Shown here in pieces: positions 34,848-43,341 of a stretch of DNA of 64,000 bases; positions within the stretch are counted from its first letter, which is position 1, and every line of letters starts with the position of its first letter. A program made the translations under genes and the position numbers. Below the pieces are notes generated by a model. The model was not told where the DNA came from, did no database searches, and saw nothing but the letters and a program-made list of their open reading frames with translations. The stretch covers positions 434,001 to 498,000 of the forward strand of contig NZ_CP133597.1 of assembly GCF_031200575.1 (NCBI RefSeq), given 5' to 3'. Origin of the DNA: Ferroplasma sp. (GTDB taxonomy: Archaea > Thermoplasmatota > Thermoplasmata > Thermoplasmatales > Thermoplasmataceae).

Positions 34848-36476
34848 TTATGAAAGGCCGGTTATGTGCCCCTCACCATCGATATTTATATTCTCTGCTG
34901 CAGGATGCTTGGGCAGCCCTGGCATGGTCATGATGCTTCCCAGTACCGGAATAATGAAGCGCGACCCGCCGTTAACCATCACAGAATTCACCTTTACCCT
35001 GAAATTTTTCGGAGAATTCAGGAGTCCGGGGTTATCTGAAATAGAAGCCTGTGTTTTTGCCATGCATATATAAAATCCTCCGAAACCGTTCTCCTCAGCA
35101 TGTTTTATATCCAGCAATGCCTCCTTAGAAAAATCAACACCATCAGCACCGTATACTTTTGTTGCTATTTTCTCTATCTTTGTTTTGACAGGGTCATCCA
35201 GCAAATATGTATATTTTATCCTGTTGCTACTTATGGAATCAAGCACAGCATTTGCCAGATCCAGGCCTCCCTCACCGCCATCAGAGTATACCCTGGAAAT
35301 TGCAAATTTTATATTTTTCCTTTCTAGCATTTCAGATACCTTCTTTATTTCATTATCCGTATCCAGAGGGTGGACATTCAGGGCCACAACTGGTTCTATT
35401 CCAAAGTTTCTAACATTTTCAATATGCCTGAAGAGGTTTTGTATTCCGGTTACCATGGCCGGTATATTCTCCACATCTATGTCCTTAGCCCCGCCATGGT
35501 GTTTCATTGCCCTTATTGTGGCAACGATTACTGCTGCATCAACGTTTATATCGGCTTCCCTGGTAACTATGTCCATGAACTTTTCGAAGCCCAGGTCCGA
35601 ACCGAATCCTGCCTCCGTAACTGTATAATCAAAAAGATTCATTGCAGCATAATCACCCAGTATGCTTGATGTGCCATGGGCTATATTGCCGAATGGCCCG
35701 GTATGTATAATTGCCGGAACGTTTTCCGCACTCTGCACAAGATTGGGCTTTAGTGCGTCAGCAAGCAGTGCAGCCATGGCCCCCTCTGCCTTTATGTCCC
35801 TTGCAAAAACAGGCCTATTCTTTGCTGTATACCCTATAATTATATTTCCCAGCCTTTCTTTTAAATCATCATAGCCCTTTGACAATGCCATTATGGCCAT
35901 TATTTCTGATGCTGCTGTTATCACAAAGGAATCGTTGGCAAGAACCCCATTGGACTTCGGCCCATTTCCCACAATAATTGACCTAAGTGAACGGTCATCC
36001 ATGTCTACGGTCCTGGGAAATGATATTTTCTTCGGGTCTATTCCGGATTCATTTCCAAAATATATGTGATTATTTATCATGGCCGACAGCAAATTATGTG
36101 CCGCTGATATTGCCGGAAAATCTCCAGTAAAAATAAGGTTAATTTTATCTGCTGGTTCTACAGTGGATTTTCCGCCACCGGTTGCACCTCCCTTTACACC
36201 AAAACATGGGCCAAGGGATGGCTCCCTTATTGCTATGCCAACATTTTTGCCCATCCTTTTCAGTGCCTGTGCAAGGCCTATTGCAGTTGTGGTTTTTCCC
36301 TCTCCTGCTGGTGTCGGGGTCATTGCTGTCATTAATATAATTTTTCCGCGCTTTTTCCCAGGAATTGCATTTGAAATTCCGATCTTGGCGGCATATCTGC
36401 CATATAATTCATAATCAGTTATTCCAGTATCTTTTATAATTTCAGTTATATCTTTCAACATAACTGCAACATACAT
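34848..36476 (-). CDS. fhs: Formate--tetrahydrofolate ligase
   Basis: The 542-residue enzyme makes 10-formyl-tetrahydrofolate from formate with ATP. The P-loop TPTPAGEGKTTTAIGLAQAL and the highly conserved REPSLGPCFGVKGGATGGG segment near residue 85 are clear. The length is close to the usual 550-560. ATG at 36461 (MLKDITEI) is an alternative start. It lies 27 bases behind the cyclodeaminase gene on the same strand, so the two probably form a folate one-carbon operon. Confidence 0.95.
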   Translation of the reverse strand: MYVAVMLKDITEIIKDTGITDYELYGRYAAKIGISNAIPGKKRGKIILMTAMTPTPAGEGKTTTAIGLAQALKRMGKNVGIAIREPSLGPCFGVKGGATGGGKSTVEPADKINLIFTGDFPAISAAHNLLSAMINNHIYFGNESGIDPKKISFPRTVDMDDRSLRSIIVGNGPKSNGVLANDSFVITAASEIMAIMALSKGYDDLKERLGNIIIGYTAKNRPVFARDIKAEGAMAALLADALKPNLVQSAENVPAIIHTGPFGNIAHGTSSILGDYAAMNLFDYTVTEAGFGSDLGFEKFMDIVTREADINVDAAVIVATIRAMKHHGGAKDIDVENIPAMVTGIQNLFRHIENVRNFGIEPVVALNVHPLDTDNEIKKVSEMLERKNIKFAISRVYSDGGEGGLDLANAVLDSISSNRIKYTYLLDDPVKTKIEKIATKVYGADGVDFSKEALLDIKHAEENGFGGFYICMAKTQASISDNPGLLNSPKNFRVKVNSVMVNGGSRFIIPVLGSIMTMPGLPKHPAAENINIDGEGHITGLS

Positions 36477-36503
36477 TATTGATAGTAAAGATTTTTGCTC
36501 CGG

Positions 36504-37100
36504 CTATAATCTCCTTTCAATTTCCCGGATAGAGTTCATAGAATCCTCAACTGTTTCCATGAAAAGATTCAGCCTTGCCATTTCCTCATACCTGTATTCT
36601 TCATCTTTCTGGAGTTTCAGGTTAATCTTTATATTGTTCACAGATGTGTGTATGGCAGTATATGACATATACGCAGCAGAAATAGTGTCCGTGATAAGAT
36701 TTTTATTTCCATAAACACACAGAAATAATGCATTATTTAGATTTTCCATGGAGACACCGGCTATTCTCCATGATACAGATATACTTTTTTTAATGGCTGT
36801 GTCAAGGGTATTTCTCCTTTTCGGATCGGATTTATCAATGTGCAGTGCATCCATTATGCCCTGAAATGAATCCTCATCATCATTACTAAGCTTCCTGAGC
36901 TTTTCTATTATTTCTCCAGAATCTACTGAAATGCTTTCAAAATTCTCCCTGTGCATTTCCAATTTTTTTTTGCCAAGTGATAAAAGGGAGGCCATTGAAT
37001 TCAGTGATGCAGAAAACATGGATGTAATTGCAGCAGCAGACCCACCACCTGGCGTCGCAGATTCACTTTTCAGTTTTGATATATATTCATCAAGGTCCAT
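36504..37100 (-). CDS. fchA: Formiminotransferase-cyclodeaminase-family protein (stand-alone cyclodeaminase/cyclohydrolase)
   Basis: The 198-residue helical protein has the family signature SATPGGGSAAAITSMFSASL near residues 14-33. Stand-alone members are methenyl-THF cyclohydrolases (FchA) or formimino-THF cyclodeaminases. Next to fhs, the cyclohydrolase role, interconverting 10-formyl- and 5,10-methenyl-THF, is the more likely. The gene is divergent from the ribonucleotide reductase gene; the 224-base gap contains ACCTATTTAGGT at 37202-37213, an inverted repeat with perfect five-base arms. Confidence 0.85.
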   Translation of the reverse strand: MDLDEYISKLKSESATPGGGSAAAITSMFSASLNSMASLLSLGKKKLEMHRENFESISVDSGEIIEKLRKLSNDDEDSFQGIMDALHIDKSDPKRRNTLDTAIKKSISVSWRIAGVSMENLNNALFLCVYGNKNLITDTISAAYMSYTAIHTSVNNIKINLKLQKDEEYRYEEMARLNLFMETVEDSMNSIREIERRL

Positions 37101-37324
37101 GTTATGATATTATTGTAGCTTTCAAAAACTTTCTTATTCTTTATAGTTGCAAACCATCTTTAACTCATACCTATTTTCAATAAATATATATTTAATTTAT
37201 TACCTATTTAGGTCATATATATTTATTCTAAATAGATCAAATATACCTTTATCGTGGTTAAAGACCAAGTAAAAAAAAGTTTTAAATTCTTTCATGTGTT
37301 TTTGTTATACACCCGTGATGTAAA

Positions 37325-40300
37325 ATGATAAATGTTTTAAATAATGTTATAAAGAGGGACGGCTCCAGCGTCCCGTTCGACAAGAAAAAGATAGCAATGG
37401 CAATATTCAAGGCTATGCTCTCGGTAAAAACCGGATCAATGGAGGAGGCAAATAAGCTTGCAGATTATGTTACAAAGGAACTGGAAGGCATGGGAAAAGA
37501 GCCCACAGTTGAGACAATACAGGATACTGTAGAAAATGTACTTATGACACATAAAATAAATGGCACCTCATACATATCTGTGGCAAAGGCCTATATACTT
37601 TACAGGGAAAAGAGGAATACAGTAAGGCAGGAGAAGGAATTTCTCGGTGTAAAAGATGACCTGAAACTTAGCGTAAATGCAGTCAAGGTGCTTGAGGCCA
37701 GGTACCTTTTCAAGGATTCAGATGGAAAGATTATAGAAACCCCAAAGCAGATGTTTCACCGTGTGGCAGTGCATCTTGGGATCATACAGGGGCTTTATGA
37801 TTATATATCATACAGGAAAACGGGGAAGCTCCCTGAAAATGGGACCGTATATTCCGGGATAACCAAAACCCAGGACGAAGAACTGAGAAGGGCATTCAAT
37901 GAACTCAGGCAGGAGAAAAGCGTAGATGGCACCTATGAGGAATTCCTGGATTTCATGCAGACCAAAAAAACCATGGTAAACTACTGGATTGATAAATTTG
38001 AAACCATGATGACCAAACTTGAATATGTGCCAAATTCACCTACCCTGATGAATGCCGGGGGTCCGCTAGGGCAGCTCAGCGCATGCTTTGTGCTGCCTGT
38101 GGATGACAGCATAGATTCTATATTTGACACGCTTAAGGCAACAGCAGAAATACATAAATCCGGTGGCGGAACCGGGTTCTCTTTCACCAGGTTACGTGCC
38201 AGCGATGATATAGTGGCATCAACCAAGGGCGTTGCTTCCGGTCCTGTATCATTCATGAGAATATTCGATGTTACCACAGATGTAATAAAACAGGGTGGAA
38301 AGAGAAGGGGAGCCAATATGGGAATTCTCAATTACAACCATCCAAATATAATGGATTTCATAACAAGCAAAGATGCAGAGAACAAAATACTGAGCAACTT
38401 CAATATATCTGTTGGTGTAAATGATGAATTTTTCGAGAAGCTTGACAACGATGAATATATAGACCTTATCAACCCGCGGGACGGCAAGGTAATGAACAGG
38501 GTAAAGGCATCGACCCTGTGGAATTCTATAATAAACCATGCATGGACCACCGGTGATCCAGGAATGATATTCCTCGACGAAATCAACAAGAAAAATCCGG
38601 TAAAGAACATAGGATATATAGAATCAACAAACCCCTGTGTCACAGGAGACACCAGAATATATACATCAGAAGGAATAAAAACTGCCAAACAGCTGTACGA
38701 TGAGGGAGAAAGTTTAAACGTAAAGATTGATGGTAGATTCGGTGGCAGTTTCAAACAGTCCTCAAACGTTATTTATACAGGATTCAAGGATGTATACAGA
38801 ATAACAACAAGTGAAGGCTTTGATATAACTGTTACAGGCGACCACAAAATATACAGTGAAGAGAGGGGCTGGATAGAGGCATTGAAACTTAAAGTAGGGG
38901 AAAAAATTAGGATATTAAACGAGGGCGGATCCTTTGGGCCTCATGGAAACCTGGAGGAAGGCAGGGTTCTTGGATGGCTTGTAGGGGATGGACATGTAAA
39001 TAGAGGAAACAATAACGAACGTGCTGCTCTTTCTTTCTATGATCAGGACAGGGTATTTGCTCCTGAATTTGAAAGCTATGTAAATAACATAATAAGGCCA
39101 TCTATCAATAACCGTGACTACCATGTAGGCATGGTGAATATTGAAAGCAGAAACTGCATAACAATAGCATCAGAAAGACTCAAAGAATTCGCAGCCACCT
39201 ATGATTTAGTAGAGGAGAAACTTAAGGTTCCAGATAATGTTTTTGCCGGTACAATGGAAATGCAAAAAGGCTTTTTACAGGCATTATTTGAGGCTGATGG
39301 AACAGTATTAAAAGCTGGAAAGTCCAGATATGCCATCAGGCTTGGATCTATAAGCCTTGACTTACTGAAACAGGTTCAGACATTGCTATTAAACTTCGGC
39401 ATATTCAGTACTATTTATCAATCCCGTAAAAAGGCAGGCATAAAAATGCTACCAGATGGTAGCAGGAATATGAGACTATACACTGTACATGATTTCCATG
39501 AACTGAACATCTCAGGGAAGGACTTAGTAAGTTACGCGAATTTGATAGGATTTATATCTGAAAGGAAAAATGCCCGGTTAAATGAAATAATAAAAAGTTA
39601 TACAAGGGGGCCCTACAAAACATCTTTCATCGCCAGAATAAACACAATAGAATATTCAGGAAAGAGTGATGTATATGATCTTGTGGAACCATCCACTCAC
39701 TCATTTGTAGCCAATGGAATTGTCGTACACAACTGTGGTGAGCAGCCGCTTTTGCCTTACGAATCATGTAACCTTGGCTCGATAAATCTTGCAAAATTTG
39801 TCGAGAATGGAACATTCAACTATGACAGATACAGGAATACAATCGATGTTGCAACCAGATTCCTGGAAAACGTTGTTGACGCAAATAAATTCCCGGTTGA
39901 ATCTATAAAGAATATGACCAGGAAGACAAGAAAAATTGGACTGGGTATAATGGGATTCGCCGATGCACTTATAATGCTGGGCATACCGTACAACAGCAAT
40001 GAGGCTTTAGAATTCGGTGAAAAGGTGATGAAAACACTTAATGATGAATCACACCTTGAATCCCAGAGACTTGCAGAAGAGAGAGGCGTTTTTCCAGGAT
40101 GGTATGGTTCTGAATACGAGGAGAAGGGAATAAAAATGAGGAACTCAACCACAACAACAATAGCTCCTACTGGAACCATATCTATAATTGCAGGATGCTC
40201 CTCCTCAATAGAGCCATTGTTTGCATTAGCATTCGTAAGGCACGTACTGAATGGGCAGGAACTTCTGGAGGTCAACCCGTTACTGGAGGATGCACTGAAA

Positions 40301-40735
40301 TCCAGAAACCTGTTTTCACAGGAAATCATGGAAAAGATAGCAGAAACCGGCAAGCTGGGAAATCTTGACCTGCCTGAGGACATAAAAAAACTCTTCGTAA
40401 CGGCCCAGGAAATTGATCCGGACTGGCACGTACTGATGCAGGCAACATTCCAGAAATACTGCGATTCCGGCGTTTCAAAGACAATAAACCTGCCCTTCGA
40501 GGCAACTCCTGATGATATTGCCAAATCATACCGCCTTGCAAAGGAACTCCACTGCAAGGGAATAACAGTATACAGGGATAGAAGCAAGAGCCAGCAGGTG
40601 CTCTATGCAGGTACAGGCCAGAAAAAGAGCGATGAGGAAAAAAAAATTGACCTCACCATGAAGATGCCTGATAAGCTTTTGAAGCTGGATGCCACATTTG
40701 ACCCTGCATGCCCGACAGGAAAATGTGACCTGTAA
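37325..40735 (+). CDS. nrdJ: Class II (B12-dependent) ribonucleotide reductase precursor with intein
   Basis: The 1136-residue precursor includes a 366-residue intein, leaving a reductase of 770 residues. It opens with an ATP-cone-like region (VIKRDGSSVPFDKKKIAMAIFKAM). It then has SACFVLPVDDSI with the first active-site Cys, and HKSGGGTGFSFTRLR. The active-site NPC-GEQPL motif is rebuilt only after splicing. A C-terminal CPTGKC pair can act as the shuttle dithiol. The enzyme reduces ribonucleotides for DNA synthesis using adenosylcobalamin and no oxygen. The TATA-like GTTTTAAAT near 37279 suggests a leader of about 15-20 bases. Confidence 0.95.
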   Translation: MINVLNNVIKRDGSSVPFDKKKIAMAIFKAMLSVKTGSMEEANKLADYVTKELEGMGKEPTVETIQDTVENVLMTHKINGTSYISVAKAYILYREKRNTVRQEKEFLGVKDDLKLSVNAVKVLEARYLFKDSDGKIIETPKQMFHRVAVHLGIIQGLYDYISYRKTGKLPENGTVYSGITKTQDEELRRAFNELRQEKSVDGTYEEFLDFMQTKKTMVNYWIDKFETMMTKLEYVPNSPTLMNAGGPLGQLSACFVLPVDDSIDSIFDTLKATAEIHKSGGGTGFSFTRLRASDDIVASTKGVASGPVSFMRIFDVTTDVIKQGGKRRGANMGILNYNHPNIMDFITSKDAENKILSNFNISVGVNDEFFEKLDNDEYIDLINPRDGKVMNRVKASTLWNSIINHAWTTGDPGMIFLDEINKKNPVKNIGYIESTNPCVTGDTRIYTSEGIKTAKQLYDEGESLNVKIDGRFGGSFKQSSNVIYTGFKDVYRITTSEGFDITVTGDHKIYSEERGWIEALKLKVGEKIRILNEGGSFGPHGNLEEGRVLGWLVGDGHVNRGNNNERAALSFYDQDRVFAPEFESYVNNIIRPSINNRDYHVGMVNIESRNCITIASERLKEFAATYDLVEEKLKVPDNVFAGTMEMQKGFLQALFEADGTVLKAGKSRYAIRLGSISLDLLKQVQTLLLNFGIFSTIYQSRKKAGIKMLPDGSRNMRLYTVHDFHELNISGKDLVSYANLIGFISERKNARLNEIIKSYTRGPYKTSFIARINTIEYSGKSDVYDLVEPSTHSFVANGIVVHNCGEQPLLPYESCNLGSINLAKFVENGTFNYDRYRNTIDVATRFLENVVDANKFPVESIKNMTRKTRKIGLGIMGFADALIMLGIPYNSNEALEFGEKVMKTLNDESHLESQRLAEERGVFPGWYGSEYEEKGIKMRNSTTTTIAPTGTISIIAGCSSSIEPLFALAFVRHVLNGQELLEVNPLLEDALKSRNLFSQEIMEKIAETGKLGNLDLPEDIKKLFVTAQEIDPDWHVLMQATFQKYCDSGVSKTINLPFEATPDDIAKSYRLAKELHCKGITVYRDRSKSQQVLYAGTGQKKSDEEKKIDLTMKMPDKLLKLDATFDPACPTGKCDL
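38636..39733 (+). mobile_element. Intein with LAGLIDADG homing endonuclease inside nrdJ
   Basis: Residues 438-803 of the precursor form the intein. It starts with Cys438 (CVTGDTRIYTSEG, block A), has TGDHK (block B) and ends in VVHN followed by Cys804. Two endonuclease motifs, VLGWLVGDGHV and LQALFEADGTV, mark a dodecapeptide (LAGLIDADG) homing endonuclease. All splice-junction residues (Cys1, His-Asn, Cys+1) are present, so splicing should work. The insertion falls immediately before the reductase's catalytic cysteine. Confidence 0.95.
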
Positions 40736-40787
40736 TTTTTATTGAAAAACACATAAAATATTTATTCTATATTATATTGTAATATAC

Positions 40788-41063
40788 ATGGCACTTAAAT
40801 CTCAGGAAAGGGGAGATCTTGAAAATTTTATTGATGAGCTGAAGGATACCAGCAAGGAGGCATATAAATTATGGAATTTTAAAAACGAATCTGAGTTCGT
40901 GGCTTTTTTAAAGGGATATATCTTCGGGAGTTTTACTATGGGAGTAATAGATAAAAACAAAACCATAAACAAGAATTTTATGCTGAAGGAAGAGGATATA
41001 GATGAAATAATAAAGATCATAGAAAGAAGGTCAGGTGAATTTATAGAGACACTGGAAAAATAA
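40788..41063 (+). CDS. Small conserved-looking protein of unknown function (91 aa)
   Basis: The 91-residue product is mostly helical and charged. A more hydrophobic centre, FVAFLKGYIFGSFTMGVI, is too short and too polar at its ends for a clear membrane helix. No family is recognised. It follows the reductase gene by 52 bases, with an AT-rich promoter-like stretch (TATTATATT) before its ATG, and precedes the ETF operon on the same strand. Codon use looks like that of its neighbours. Confidence 0.6.
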   Translation: MALKSQERGDLENFIDELKDTSKEAYKLWNFKNESEFVAFLKGYIFGSFTMGVIDKNKTINKNFMLKEEDIDEIIKIIERRSGEFIETLEK

Positions 41064-41156
41064 AAATCCTGCCTATTATCAGATGATAAATTTTCTACCA
41101 TACAGGTGTTATTTTCTTTATTGAAAATATTAAATATAGTTTTAAGATAAACTCCT

Positions 41157-41888
41157 ATGGATATAGCAGTCCTTGTTAAGCAGACAGTAGATATGGATCA
41201 GATAAAATTAAATGATAATAATGAGCCAATAATGGACAACCTTCCATTGAAAATGGATATTCTCAGTAAAAATGCTGTGGAAGCAGCGGTACAGCTTAAA
41301 GAGAAGTATGGAGGTAAGGTCACGGCCTTTATATTCGGAACAGAGAGGTCAACATCCACCATGAAGGAAGCCTATGCCATGGGGGTTGATGACGGCACTG
41401 TCATAAAGGGATACCAGAAATCTGACCCTGCTGTTACAGGCGCCATTCTTGGGGAGGAACTGAAGAAATCAAAATACGATATTATCGTACTGGGCGACCA
41501 ATCTTCAGACTCCTATTCCGGATTGCTGGCGGGCATATTATCCTCTGAACTGGGATTGAATGTCATAACAAATGCTATTAATATAGAAATAAAGGATAAA
41601 ACAGCAAATGTTACGGTAGAATCAGAAAGTGAGGATGTAACAGTTGAAACTGAGCTTCCGGCGGTGGTCTCTGTGGCACAGGAAATAAATGAGCCCAGGC
41701 TTCCAAAGGTTATGCAAATAATGGCGGCTGGAAAGAAGAACATTAATATCATAGAAGGGAAACCTGATTACAAGGACGATTCAAGGGTGCTATCAGATAA
41801 AGCTCCGGAAAGCCAGAGAAAGAAAATTATATATGAGGACGGGAAGGGAATAGATGAAATTGCGAAAATCCTGAAGGTGGTCAAATGA
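41157..41888 (+). CDS. etfB: Electron transfer flavoprotein beta subunit
   Basis: The 243-residue protein matches ETF beta: AVLVKQTVDMDQIKLNDN at the start, SKNAVEAAVQLKEKYGGKVTAF, and LPAVVSVAQEINEPRLPKVMQIMAA near 165-190. With EtfA it carries electrons from acyl-CoA dehydrogenases to the quinone pool. The stop overlaps the etfA start by four bases. The nearby acyl-CoA dehydrogenase at 30.7 kb is a natural electron donor. Confidence 0.93.
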   Translation: MDIAVLVKQTVDMDQIKLNDNNEPIMDNLPLKMDILSKNAVEAAVQLKEKYGGKVTAFIFGTERSTSTMKEAYAMGVDDGTVIKGYQKSDPAVTGAILGEELKKSKYDIIVLGDQSSDSYSGLLAGILSSELGLNVITNAINIEIKDKTANVTVESESEDVTVETELPAVVSVAQEINEPRLPKVMQIMAAGKKNINIIEGKPDYKDDSRVLSDKAPESQRKKIIYEDGKGIDEIAKILKVVK

Positions 41889-42763
41889 AAGCATTAGTAT
41901 TCTCAGATGAACCAAAAAATGCCAGGGAAATAATAACATACCTGCGTGGAAAGATGGACATAGATGTTATATCAGCCGAAGACAAGGAATTGCCTGAATA
42001 TGGTGCCAAGAAAGTATATTTCTACAGGGATGGATTTATAGATAATCTCAGCAAATTCCTCGTAGATTATCTGTCAAAAAATAAGTATGATTTTATATTC
42101 ATTTCTTCCACCAACACTGGAAGAGAGCTTGCAGGCATACTATCCTACAGGCTTAAAATGAAATGCATGCCTGAAATATTCTCATTTGAACAGGGTGATA
42201 AAACAGTGACAAAGAGGTTCTTCCATGGCGGTAAAACTGTTGTTGAAGAAGAAAGTAATTTCCATATGTTCACTGTATCACCAGGCATATGTGAGGCAGA
42301 AAAATCTGATAAAAAGTCTGAGGTTGAAAACATGACCCTGGATAAGAGCAATTATAAAATAGTTAATGTGAAGAGTAAAAACACTGCAGGAACAGATATA
42401 AGAAACGCCAGGGTTATTGTTTCCATAGGAAGAGGGCTTGGAAGCCAGGAGAACATAGAGAAAATTAAACCACTTGTGGAGGAACTTCATGCTGAAATAG
42501 CAGGTTCAAGGCCCGTTTGCCTGGATTATAAATGGCTAAGTGAGGATAAGCAGGTGGGGCTTTCAGGTAAAAAAGTAAGACCAGATTTTTATATAGCACT
42601 GGGAATATCCGGGCAGATACAGCATATAGCGGGAATACGTGGGTCCAAAACAATAATAGCAATAAATAAGGACAAGAGCGCTCCTATATTCGAGGAGTGT
42701 GACTACGGTATAGTGGGGGATCTTTTTACAATTGTTCCGGAACTGGTAGAGAAACTGAAATAA
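41885..42763 (+). CDS. etfA: Electron transfer flavoprotein alpha subunit
   Basis: The 292-residue protein has the ETF alpha FAD domain in its second half: VIVSIGRGLGSQENIEKIKPL, RPVCLDYKWLSEDKQVGLSGK and IALGISGQIQHIAGIRGS. It binds FAD and forms a dimer with EtfB. The N-terminal half is rather short for the family. Translation is coupled to etfB through an ATGA overlap. T-rich DNA after the stop may end the transcript. Confidence 0.93.
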   Translation: MKALVFSDEPKNAREIITYLRGKMDIDVISAEDKELPEYGAKKVYFYRDGFIDNLSKFLVDYLSKNKYDFIFISSTNTGRELAGILSYRLKMKCMPEIFSFEQGDKTVTKRFFHGGKTVVEEESNFHMFTVSPGICEAEKSDKKSEVENMTLDKSNYKIVNVKSKNTAGTDIRNARVIVSIGRGLGSQENIEKIKPLVEELHAEIAGSRPVCLDYKWLSEDKQVGLSGKKVRPDFYIALGISGQIQHIAGIRGSKTIIAINKDKSAPIFEECDYGIVGDLFTIVPELVEKLK

Positions 42764-42935
42764 GTATTTAATATTTTTATTATACCAGAATATGTTTCTA
42801 TGCTTTATTTTAAAAACAAATAATTTAGAATTGTATATAGGAATTAAAAAGATACGAACTTTGAATTAGATGATAATGTATATAAACATTCCCTATTTTA
42901 GATATTAGTAAATAAACAACTGTAATTCTTTTATT

Positions 42936-43253
42936 ATGAAAATAATACTTTCAGTAGATTCAGAGGAAAAAATATCCATGTCTATCACCGCAGCAGAGCA
43001 CCTTTCAGAAATGGAGGGTACCGATCTTGTGGAAGTGGTATACCTTAACGGTGGAATAGCGGCAGTAGTTGAAAGAAACAGGATAAAGCCCATGCTTGAG
43101 AACAAAAAAGTACAGGTTGTTGCATGTGGAACATCAATGCAGGCAAGGAGCATCGAAAAGGATGAACTGGCCCCTGGAGTAGTTTATGTTCCTGCAAGCC
43201 TGAAGGAAATTATAAAAAGGCAGCAGGAAGGATATACCTATCTTGTTTTATAA
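42936..43253 (+). CDS. Small DsrE/DsrF-like protein
   Basis: The 105-residue protein has a short alternating alpha/beta pattern. It includes VVYLNGGIAAVVERN and VQVVACGTSMQARSIEKDELAPGV, with a single Cys after the fourth strand, as in DsrE/F-like proteins that handle sulfur or act as small partners. The fold call is by pattern only. TATATAAAC near 42880 may be its TATA box, with a leader of some 30 bases. It lies between etfA and acs on the same strand. Confidence 0.6.
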   Translation: MKIILSVDSEEKISMSITAAEHLSEMEGTDLVEVVYLNGGIAAVVERNRIKPMLENKKVQVVACGTSMQARSIEKDELAPGVVYVPASLKEIIKRQQEGYTYLVL

Positions 43254-43341
43254 AAATACGGATTATAAAGAATTCTAAAATATAACCGAAATTTTATCCT
43301 CCGGGAATAAAAATTTAAATAACATTTTGTTCTCAATTATT

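Noticed and set aside
39820-40587. 255-codon minus-strand frame inside nrdJ
   Set aside because: It is antisense to the conserved C-terminal half of the reductase, with Ser-rich shadow composition.
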